Shown piece after piece: positions 55,066 to 64,000 of a stretch of DNA of 64,000 bases; positions within the stretch are counted from its first letter, which is position 1, and every line of letters begins with the position of its first letter. The notes under the pieces are model-generated. The model saw only the letters and a list, made by a program, of their open reading frames with translations, searched no databases and was not told the origin of the DNA. Source of the stretch: Diabrotica undecimpunctata (lineage: Eukaryota > Arthropoda > Insecta > Coleoptera > Chrysomelidae); assembly GCF_040954645.1 (NCBI RefSeq), contig NC_092808.1, positions 80,202,889 through 80,266,888 of the forward strand, given 5' to 3'. The position numbers and the translations under genes are program-made.

Positions 55066-56290
55066 TTTGCCCTATCCGTTTCGGACGTTGGCTATTAACA
55101 AGGCTATTTTGACTTTGTTTACGGCACCTCTGAACAGTTCGGGCGATGTTAGTCCGAACCATTGTCGCAGGTTATGCATCCATGAGTGTCGTCTTCTTTC
55201 CGGTCCCCTCCTACTGTCGATTCTTCCTTGGACTATTAACTGTAGCAGCCGGTACTTAGTATGCCTCATGACATGTCCGAAGTACTCAAGCTTCCGTTTC
55301 TTTACGGTGAAGATTATTTCTTTGCTTTTGCCTATTCTCTGCATTACTTCCACGTTAGTGATGTGGTCTGTCCAGGATATCCGAAGAATACGGCGATATA
55401 TCCACAGCTCAAAGGATTCTAGTTTCTTCAGGGTGGCTTCAGTTGTGGTCCATGGCTCTGCTCCATAGAACAAGACCGGGAAGACATAACACTTGACCAG
55501 TCTTAATTTTATTTCCATTGAGATTTTGCTTGTGAACCACTTTTTCATATTGTTGAACGCGTTTCGCGCTTTTTCAATTCGTGATCTTATTTCTGTTGAC
55601 TGGTCCCATTTTGTGTTGACTGTAATTCCAAGGTATGTGTATGTCTCCACTTGTTCTATTTTTCGGTTGTTTAATGTGAATTGCATCGGAGGTTGTTGTG
55701 TTTTGCTGATGAGCATGCATTTAGTTTTGGTTGTATTGAGATCTAAACCATATTTTTGACTTGCTGTGTGTATGCTTTGCATCAGTCTTTGAAGCTCGCT
55801 GCAGTCATTTGCGATAATAACTGAGTCGTCAGCATATCTAATATTATTGATTACCTCTTCGTTTACTTTGATACTTTGATACTTTGAAAGGTGTTAAAAA
55901 GGCCTGTCAGAAAATCGAGGAAGTGGTCATCCGTTTCGCATAGGAGTTTTATGATCTCGCCCTGTATGTTGTCGTGACCTGGTGTTTTGTCGTTTTTTAG
56001 TGATGAAATGGCTTTTTCCACTTCAGACCTTAGTATTTCGGGTCCAGTTATGTCGTCATCTTGGTCCACTGTCGCTCTGCGTTTATCGTTAAAAAGTCGT
56101 TCTACGTAATCTTTCCATGTGTCAATGAGCTTCAAGCCGTCTGATATAAGGTTACCGTCTGCATCTATTAGTGTCGGGTGGGGATTATTGGTTTTCTTTT
56201 TAGTTGTTAATTCTTTGATCTTTTTGTGCATGTTGTCATTATCTTCTGTCGCACTCTTCTATTTCATCGCATTTCTCCTTCAGCCATCGT
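55066..56290 (-). pseudogene. LINE reverse transcriptase with deleted palm core
   Basis: The N-terminal piece (55863-56231) has ILRSEVEKAISSLKNDKTPG and NIQGEIIKLL, the region before the RT palm. The second (55072-55782) follows INNIRYADDSVIIANDCSEL (motif C near 55840) with VETYTYLGITVNTKWDQSTE, YGAEPWTTTEATLKKLESFE, RILRISWTDHITNVEV and YFGHVMRHTKYRLLQLI. About 120 residues with motifs A and B are missing between, so the protein is inactive although both frames are long. An RTE-like C-terminus. Confidence 0.85.
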
Positions 56291-58255
56291 TACTTTGCTT
56301 CCTTTATCTTTGTTTTTATATTGTGACTTGTTATTTAATATATGCATTTACCAAGATGTTTTCTTTTTAGTAAACAATTTAAATGAGTTCATTTTTAAAC
56401 TTATATTAAATAAGCCTAAAAAGAAACTAAGAAAATAATGTTTCAAATTAAGAAATCTATTACATTTACAAAAAGTTTTGTATTCTGTGAAATGTCAGGT
56501 GCTCAATTTAATTTCAACTTTTGTTAATTCCGCTTGCAGCAAAATCTTGAGAAGTATAAAAGTCATCATCGCCGGGTAGAAAACTGGATAATTTTTAATT
56601 GCAGGCAAAGTTGAAGGCTGAATGCGGCGACTAAATGAATACAAAAAGAGGAAAAAAAGTAAATCCGCAAGCATTTTGAAGCTGAATCCTGGCGACTCAA
56701 GTTCCCGCAATATTACCTGGCTGTCGTCATTTCTGCACTTATAATAAAGTTTGGGCTTGTCAAATTAGTTTCGAGAGTTTATAATTAAAAAAGTTTGAAG
56801 AGCATACAGCACGTTTAAACGATTTAACAAAGATATTATATCGAGCCTACCGCAGTGTGAGATGGTGACATTATCAGTTAAATTCAATTTATGAAAAAAA
56901 CGCTACAGGATATTTTATTTCGGCAGTCGTAGCTTTTTTTGAGTGTGCTATTCAACATTACTTCTTTTATAAAGAGTTTTTAAAAATTGATAGAATACTG
57001 TAAATGACTAACAAAAGAATTTAGAAATGAGAAGTTTAAAATTTTATCAATTATGAAAATACATTTACAAACTTGTTTTTCTTTTCATAACTTTGTTGTT
57101 CATTTTAACATTTTAATATGTTTTAATCTTAGAATTAAACAATATTTATTCACAGTGATTCAGTTTTTTACTTAAAAAAAAAACGGTACTTTTACGAGTT
57201 GACAAACGTATAAAACTAAATTATCGGTGAAAAATAATTAAAATATAATAATGTATAATAATAATAATATAATAATAATATAATAATATCCTTGTGTATT
57301 CTCTGACAAAAATAAAAATTAACAAATATACTGAATTACATAGAAAAGGTTTGTACTGAGAAAATAAAAACACGAGAATAACTCTACTTCTATTTATACA
57401 AATAATATAACTAATACGTAAAAGTAAATATAACTACTACGTAAATTAATGTAACTACTACTACTTTTGCTACTTTAAACAATAAAGGTGATTTTAACTC
57501 ATTATATATTTCTCAGTGTCTAAGAACGAACACTAAACCTAGATGTAGCTAGTTTCACCACATTGTGAAGATACACCACAATGAATACGGCAAAAGCCTT
57601 GAAAATGATAGGAGCGGTAACGTTAGAAACGTTTTTAACCTAATTTAAACTTAAACTTACAAACATATGAAGAGCCAATGGTGTGTTTAATAGTCACGCA
57701 AATAATACTCGCTCCATACTTTATAATCATACATCATCTTTCAGATAAACTCATTAGAATGATAAGGGTAGGCATCTTTACCAATCGAATTATTAGAATC
57801 ACACCATTCAGAGAACAAGTAATCAATATTAATTGAGATTAAAGATGGTCGAGTACGGGGTTATACAATGTTTATGAAAATATGGATAAGGACCTTGGTC
57901 GTACAACCGAATATAGTAACTCCTGCAGTTGGGACAATAGTCTAGATAGTTCAAGGTTAAATATATTTGTACTGATCGCCTGGACTGGAAAATGACACCT
58001 CCTGTTGAGATAGACAAAATGGCTCTCAATAGTAAATTTTTTTTATTTTTTTTACGTTCTACGTCATTACAAAATAATATCCTCCACACCCTCCCCTGCA
58101 CTACCCGCAAAACCGTTATTTCTTCGTTTTGAAAACAAAAAATGTCATAAAATTCACACGCATAGGGAAGGCTTTTACAAAACATTTGTATTTTTTATGG
58201 AGCCATAGGTTGAGTACATATAACCTAAAAATGCATTTTATTTTTCGAAAATACC
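56291..58255. other. AT-rich sequence without recognisable genes
   Basis: Two kb of low-complexity AT-rich DNA, including AAT runs near 57255-57290. A minus frame at 57829-58185 has no motif. Confidence 0.5.
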
Positions 58256-59695
58256 CCCTAATTTAATTTGAAAGATCTGCAGGTCTAGATTTTTTCCTAT
58301 TTCGTCTTTAATAAAAACCTATATTTTCTCGTCTATTTGTTTTAGCTGTATTTTCTGTGCTAGCTTCCTTTGGCAAATTTCTCTTGTAGAGTCATTCCAT
58401 AGTCATTCTACATTGAATTTTTCCTCGGTGATTTCCTATAGAAAATATTTTGGTGTTATTTTCATTCTTATTTTTGCTAGTACTAGTTCGTGTTCACTCC
58501 CTGCGTCTGCTGAGTTTAAAGTTCGGATATCTAGAATCTGCTTTGGATGAGTTTTTCTACTAGTGGTCATAAAATCAATTATAGATTTGCGTCCCCTGAA
58601 GTTTTCAAATTTATATTGATACTGAAACTTATGGTCGAAAAATGTATTATTCATTCTCAGTTCGTTAAAAGCACAGAGATTAGCCATAAGTTTTTCATTG
58701 GCGTTGACGTGGTTTTCATTAAATCTTTGTTTTACTCCTGGAACTATTTTATTTCCGATTCGTGCATTAAAGTCAACCATGAGAATTAAGGGTTCTTCAT
58801 ATTTCGTATTTCATCCAGTATAGTTTGAAATTGTTCGTAGAATGCCTTTCGTTCCTCCTTAGGTTTGCAGTCCTCGGGGCTATAGATAGATATGATATAT
58901 AATTTTTGGTAGTCCATTGTGATGTTCATATGTACTATTCTTTCGAAGATATAACGGCCATTATTTATGTTGTCTTTAAATGTTTTATGGACAAGTATAC
59001 TGTTACGATAAATTCTAACCCAAAACGGTAAACACGTTTATTACTAATATGCTTATTCATTCGAGTATTTTCTAGGTAATGCCTACCTGACACACGATGT
59101 TATAAAAACAACAGTTCGAACCTTCTGGAGACGAGGCGATGTGAAAATACCAGTTACCGTTACCGTTTCGCCGCTAGTCGAGAGGGCTGTCGACGTTTCT
59201 AGTTTAACGGTACTGGCGTATATTACAGTACATTTTATTAGGAAAACACAGTTAATTTTGAATACTCGCGCCCGCGAATTAATTGTAACGTTCGTCAAAT
59301 AAATTGTACAGTAGTTTAATAAACTGATATAAATTACCGTGTGTTTTAATAAATTAAAATAAGAACAATATAATAAATTAGTATGGAATTAATAAATAAA
59401 ATAGAATAAATAAACACATAAATTAATTCAAATATAACAATACCTACGCCTGCTCGTGCTTATTCTTCTTTCTTCACTCCACTGTATGCTAGAAAAAATT
59501 GGTTATAATCTCTTTGGCCTTTACTTTTCTTTTTGATTTCTTGGATTGCACAAATGCCTATGTTTTTATTTATTAGTTCTTTTATTATCTCTTGGTCTTT
59601 GTTGTTGAAAGAAGAAATGTTACATGTTGCTTATCTGATCGTGAGCTTATTTTTCCTTCTCGTTTTCTTTGCGTGGTTCGTCATCTTAGGTTCCG
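58256..59695 (-). pseudogene. RTE-type LINE endonuclease, split by a solo LTR
   Basis: The minus strand begins near 59640 with ISSFNNKDQEIIKELINKNI and CAIQEIKKKSKGQRDYNQFF, is interrupted by a 439-bp LTR, and resumes with LVHKTFKDNINN, YQKLYIISIYSPEDCKP and the open piece 58436-58780 (VDFNARIGNKIVPG, NELRMNNTFFDHKFQ, NFRGRKSIIDFM, GSEHELVLAKIRM). These are the endonuclease boxes of RTE elements. Downstream linker sequence follows to about 58260; the RT is absent. Confidence 0.85.
59001..59439. mobile_element. solo LTR with 4-bp target duplication
   Basis: 439 bp starting TGTTACG and ending TATAACA, flanked by atac on both sides (58997-59000 and 59440-59443). Removing it with one atac restores a continuous reading of the endonuclease around it. 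Parent family unknown; no other copy in the window. Confidence 0.9.
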
Positions 59696-60028
59696 TCTGT
59701 TTCTAATGCTTTATATCGGTTCTTTGAGCCATGTTTTCTTTTACGATGGGTAGGATGCTAACCTGGCCCATCAACCCTCCTTTTTTATGCGTGCTTGGGA
59801 CCGGCTGTGGGCATGAACGAGGCTTCTGAGCTATACAATCCACCTAGTCCTCGCGCTCATAACCTTCAGGCAGAGACGTAAAAAACTAATTCATGATATT
59901 ATGTAAAAAATACGTAATCATTTTTGCATTCCCTAATGATGCTTATGAAAATGGGCGAGATATATTTGAAATAGTAAAAAGAGCATACTTTGTATATCAG
60001 CTGTTTACCCCATTATTTCCCCCCTTGA

Positions 60029-60102
<74 letters not shown>

Positions 60103-60426
60103 GGGAAATAATGGGGGTAAACAGCTGATATACAAAGTATGCTCTTTTTACTATTTCAAATATATCTCGCCTATTTTCATAAGCATCATTAGGGAACGCA
60201 AAAATGATTACGTATTTTTTACATATCATGAATTAGTTTTTTACGTCTCTGCCTGAGGGTTATGAGCGCGAGGACTGGGTGGATTGTATAGCTCAGAAGC
60301 CGCGTTCATGCCCACAGCCGGTCCCAAGCACGCATAAAAAAGGAGGGTTGATGGGCCAGGTTAGCATCCTACCCATCGTAAAAGAAAACATGGCTCAAAG
60401 AACCGATATAAAGCCTTAGAAACAGA
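59696..60426. repeat. head-to-head palindrome around a TA tract
   Basis: The left arm 59696-60031 and the right arm 60099-60426 are near-perfect reverse complements, over 320 bp each, with a handful of mismatches. The left arm is the 5' untranslated region of the RTE element, and the right arm is an inverted second copy of that 5' end. The centre is a (TA)n tract with gggggga at each side. Confidence 0.93.
60030..60099. repeat. (TA)n microsatellite at palindrome centre
   Basis: About 70 bases of TA. Confidence 0.97.
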
Positions 60427-60591
60427 TCATCATCATCATCATGATCATTTTTAGCATATTCTACCGATTATGGTATAGCCTCCCTTACATACTCATTCTT
60501 AATATCTGCCCATGATTGTCTAAAATTATCTTTTCTGTGCCATGTTGTACCAGCTTGTTTCCTCATGTCATAACTTCATCTTAATATTTTA

Positions 60592-60596
<5 letters not shown>
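60427..60596 (-). pseudogene. LINE C-terminal scrap with (GAT)n tail
   Basis: Minus strand reads AGTTWHRKDNFRQSWADIKN and EYVREAIP followed by a GAT repeat at 60427-60442. This resembles an RTE-like C-terminus and its simple-repeat tail. Confidence 0.55.

Positions 60597-60665
<69 letters not shown>
60597..60665. repeat. (TA)n microsatellite
   Basis: About 68 bases of TA directly beside the inverted end of a PLE fragment. Confidence 0.97.
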
Positions 60666-60671
<6 letters not shown>

Positions 60672-61275
60672 AAGTTTTATTTTGGGGTTGCAGTCATTAA
60701 TAGGGCAGGAAAGTGAAACTCTTTGTTCTTTATCTAGCTTTCGCAAAATTTATTTGCTTCTTCAGGATATGCTAAAATATGGTATCAGTAAATACAATGA
60801 AATTAAAATTAAATAGCATTGTATAAAACTAGTATAAAAACTTACAACATGAGGTTAATCCATTAAATTTTCAAATTTACAAAACATTAAAACTTAACTT
60901 ATTAAAATTATCTAGTTATGTAAGTACAATATTTTAATTTTATTTAATTTTGTAAAAATTCATTATGACATTGATTATGTTGATGTTTGATTTATGTCAG
61001 AAAAACACTCGTGTCTGTTTATTATATTTTTTGTTGTTGATAACTAGCTCTTGATTGTTATTATGGTTACGTACAAAGTGGCGCCAAATATGAATATTTA
61101 AATTTTTTGAAATTATAGTATTTATAGTCAGAAAATCTAATATTAGAAAATTATAGTATTAATTTTCGTAAGACAGAATGTAATTATAGATATTGCTTAG
61201 TTTATCAATATCAGTTTTTTAATTAACTCATTGATATTTATTAATGACTGCAACCCCAAAATAAAACTTTATTTT
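60666..61275 (-). mobile_element. PLE fragment with 37-bp perfect inverted ends
   Basis: 60666-60702 and 61239-61275 are exact reverse complements, for example gcagtcattaata against tattaatgactgc. Within it, a hammerhead-like motif lies on the minus strand at 60737-60764. No coding part. Terminal inverted extensions of this sort are known for PLE copies; a MITE would be the alternative. Confidence 0.65.
60737..60764 (-). ncRNA. hammerhead-like motif
   Basis: Minus strand: CTGAAGA, a GCAAA/TTTGC stem, then GAAAGC. The first core box has one change. Confidence 0.45.
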
Positions 61276-61305
61276 ACATAACGTGTCAGTCAATAATACC
61301 TAACT

Positions 61306-61310
<5 letters not shown>

Positions 61311-61340
<30 letters not shown>
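61311..61340. repeat. short (TA)n tract
   Basis: About 30 bases of TA followed by TA-rich palindromic text. Confidence 0.9.
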
Positions 61341-61344
<4 letters not shown>

Positions 61345-61829
61345 ATATAGGGATATTATATATTATATATTTAATATATTTTTGTATCCTTTTTATATGA
61401 TTCGCAAAATAACTTTTAGATATTGCAATTATGTTTTATTGTATATCCTGTAAATGACACCATGTGTATATGCAAGTGTACACAACACAGCAGCAAAATC
61501 GCCTTATTTTGTCAATATTGATTAATGCCAAACCTAAACCAACAGCTTTAATAAAAAATATCCCCGTCACATTTCTCATTTATCATGCGGTAACTGTTTG
61601 ATAAATGGTTTGATAAACGAAATCAGTTTCGTCTATGACTCCGTCACATAAATAAATAAAAAATGTCGTCACTTTCATTTAAAAATTAAATTTAACCCAT
61701 AAATTCATTTCATGACATTATACTCCACATATCTTCGTTTATTGGAAATATTATTTTGAAATACTTAAATTTAAAGTAATAATTATTATATAAATACAAA
61801 GCAAGGAGTTCGCCACAGTTATATATGCC
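61341..61829. other. unassigned AT-rich sequence
   Basis: No feature supported. Confidence 0.4.
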
Positions 61830-62640
61830 GCGGGCGGTGCTTTTTGGCATTCTTCTGAACTGAAGTACGTTGTAACTGATCCTCTTCTGGCAATTTATTT
61901 AGATCTTTTATTGTCGTATATTCCTAGGTGATCTGGAATCCATACTAGTGTGACACTATTATGTTCCATTAGCCCGTAGAGTTGTTTTTGGCATTAATGA
62001 AATAGCCTAGAAACTACTTCGGAGCTTTTAAATGCTGCCAAGATCGCTTGAATATCTGTACATATATTGATCTGTTTTAGTTCTAAAGCCCTTATATTAG
62101 TTTATTTTGCTCAATTCAAGATTGCATGCAATACTAAATATTCCTACACTAGACACTTCTGCAATTTTGTACCCCTCTAGATGTGTGTTTCCACTACTCC
62201 ATTTCTCTCGTTGGCAGATGTGTACTTGAAAATATACTGAGTCTTATATCTACTGCATTATACTTTAGATTGTCCCGTTAAGTTACCAGGTCATCCGCAT
62301 GTCCCGAAATATGATGTTTTGTCATTTTCAAGTCCAACTATTAGTTTATCCATGACCATCTACCTCAAGAGAAGGTATAGGTCACCTACTCCGAATAGTC
62401 TCTGTCTATCTCTGCTGACACTTTATCTCCTTGTAACATTATATTACACAGTTTCTTATCATGCAGTCTATACATCAGCAGCTTATTTAGCCTATTCCTT
62501 TTGAAAAAAAGTACTTGAAATTGCATCGAGATATTGCCAAATGCTTCCATCATATCAAGAAATGTACCCAGCATCACCAGTTCTTTTTTCCACGTACCCT
62601 ATCCTCTTTTAGAGAATGTCGATTTTATAGAAAATTTTAC
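61830..62640 (-). pseudogene. R1-like LINE RT and RNase H remnant
   Basis: Minus strand reads LGTFLDMMEAFGNIS (RT motif A) in an open piece at 62386-62577, then a motif B/C region with stops near 62300, and RNase H sequence ICTDIQAILAAFKSSEVVSR and SVTLVWIPDHLGIYDN near 62060-61940. The order and the Phe-Leu-Asp box fit R1-group LINEs. Confidence 0.65.
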
Positions 62641-63773
62641 TTTGTAAGCATACTGTTTTTGATATATTTTTAACCAAAATACTTCAGTACAAATAAGTAG
62701 GTATAATTAGGGGAGGTAACAGGAAATAGAATACCTTCCGCTTTGGGAAAAATCTTTCCTGATATCAACTTATATTTCGACGCTGTATTTTCGGGTACCG
62801 TATTGGAGAATGTGACAATAATGCGAGGCAATACAAGATGTAACTGATTGGTAGTTAAAAGACAAGTAATTCAGCGGTACTTGGACGAATCTTCGGTATT
62901 CTTTTAATTCTTCGATAGTAAACAAGTGGCCTAAATAAGGAAGGATGTATAAATGTAATATAAACCGGTATTGTCTTAGGTGGCCTGATTGAATGGAAAG
63001 GTTTTGTTTTATTATGTGCGGGAATAATTGTTGAGTTTGTTATTTTATGGATCATATTGTGGGTGTCTTGGATGGTTCAGTACAATTTCTTTATCTTTAT
63101 TGATTACTTTTATACTTTTTAGTCCCCAAATATATTCCGTAGTTTTGTGTAATACCACTAGGCAATATATCAATATTCCTCAGCTGTCCTTTTTTCCAGG
63201 ATACAATTCTGTTATAATTTGTTATAACCTTGATACAAATAACACTAGCCATTGGTTTTTGCTGCACAGTAAATCAGATTATGCAAATATTCCAATGTAT
63301 GAGCTTCAAGGTTCATAGTTTGTAACGGCGCACCTAGTTTTTAAGAAGACTTGGTTTATGGTAGAGGTGGGCTGCTAATTACTTTTGTGCAATTACACTC
63401 TTGTACATCACATGCCAATGCGCTTACTCCACTTTTTTTCCTGCTTATCATCAGGTCGATCTTGTTCATACTTTAGAGTTTAGGAATCTGCTCATATATA
63501 TTATTAGAAACTTGATCTACCACTACTTCTTGGTTCTGCATATTCTGTTCTAGTTCATTTCTAATAATATCGTGTCTAGTCTATCGGACAAGTTTTTTTA
63601 GATATATGAATTTCTGGGTGCTTCCCACAGAACTTGCCATATACGTACTAATATTATTAGAATTATCTATACCACTCTCACTATATCTAAAACTTACTCA
63701 CTACAAATACTTACGGTATTAAAAGGATTGAGCTCTGGTAGGACTCTTTTCTGATTGTCGAGCCTAAGTTGGC
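62641..63773. other. unassigned sequence
   Basis: Two short frames (62855-63055 minus, 63028-63318 plus) have no recognisable motif. The region may belong to LINEs on either side. Confidence 0.4.
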
Positions 63774-63985
63774 TTAGTATGCTTCAATATCTCCCAAAAA
63801 TGTCCGTACATATCTTGATGTCGAGAGTACTACAGCTTTTTGCATAGTCTTATAGCGATGTTCATTCAGGCCCAGTTTTTTTATGTTTCCGAGGAGATCC
63901 TTCGGAATGGCTCCAGTACTGGAGAGAATAATACGTATTGTCTAAGTATGTTCCATTCTCTACTGTATTTGTGTTTGAATAATAC
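63774..63985 (-). CDS. R2/R4-like LINE C-terminus, runs toward the window end
   Basis: A minus-strand frame ending at a stop at 63774-63776 reads TIRIILSSTGAIPKDLLGNI then KKLGLNEHRYKTMQKAVVL and STSRYVRTFLGDIEAY. A hydrophobic strand, Thr-Gly-x-Ile-Pro-Lys, and a final Gln-Lys-Ala-Val-x-Leu helix is the C-terminal signature of R2/R4-type LINE proteins. The rest of the protein would lie beyond base 64000. Family call is from memory of the signature. Confidence 0.5.
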
Positions 63986-64000
63986 TACTTGACCTACTAT

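Noticed and set aside
57829..58185. 118-codon minus frame
   Set aside because: No recognisable domain or neighbouring element structure; likely chance.

Overview
This is a eukaryotic, strongly AT-rich, gene-poor window, most likely from an insect genome (a repeat-rich beetle would fit, but that is a guess). Nearly every recognisable protein remnant belongs to a transposable element: I, R1, R2/R4 and RTE-type non-LTR retrotransposons, Gypsy and BEL/Pao LTR elements, Penelope-like elements (PLEs), a Helitron, a hAT and a possible PIF/Harbinger remnant. I found no convincing host gene, tRNA, rRNA or CRISPR array. Long (TA)n tracts occur every few kb and often sit exactly at element ends.

Layout. 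1-4.8 kb: minus-strand I-group LINE with an intact ORF1 and a broken endonuclease-RT-RNase H ORF2. 5.0-7.5 kb: TA tracts, PLE ends and a LINE tail. 7.47-17.56 kb: a decayed giant palindrome of about 2.3-kb arms built from RTE and other LINE fragments. Its right arm was later split by a 4.19-kb Gypsy element (12256-16446) that has long terminal repeats, a 4-bp target duplication, gag and integrase but no protease/RT/RNase H. Where env would lie, this Gypsy carries a TARG1/OARD1-like macrodomain plus a CCCH zinc finger. 17.6-18.8 kb: two LINE 3' ends, each ending in (TA)n. 18.8-22.4 kb: nothing recognised. 22.4-26.9 kb: LINE endonuclease and RT scraps, a PLE end, a BEL/Pao integrase scrap and a Gypsy with an inverted RT segment. 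27-39.2 kb: hAT, PIF-like, PLE and LINE relics in AT-rich DNA.

39.6-52.4 kb: a deleted Helitron (39586-42116), a PLE and an I-type LINE, lying in a nearly identical 5.59-kb tandem duplication (40673-46242 and 46266-51831). The junction carries a 27-bp inverted templated insert and a 6-bp microhomology, the mark of replication template switching or of an assembly problem.

52.4-64 kb: a PLE with a GIY-YIG endonuclease and the best hammerhead-like motif of the window, I-type RNase H and LINE RT remnants, an RTE endonuclease split by a solo LTR, a head-to-head palindrome around a TA tract, a PLE fragment with 37-bp inverted ends, and R1- and R2/R4-like pieces.

The elements do not form a pathway; the window is a record of nested insertion, inversion and duplication. 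The observations most worth checking are the macrodomain-CCCH module in the Gypsy element, the duplication junction, and the set of hammerhead-like motifs at PLE ends.
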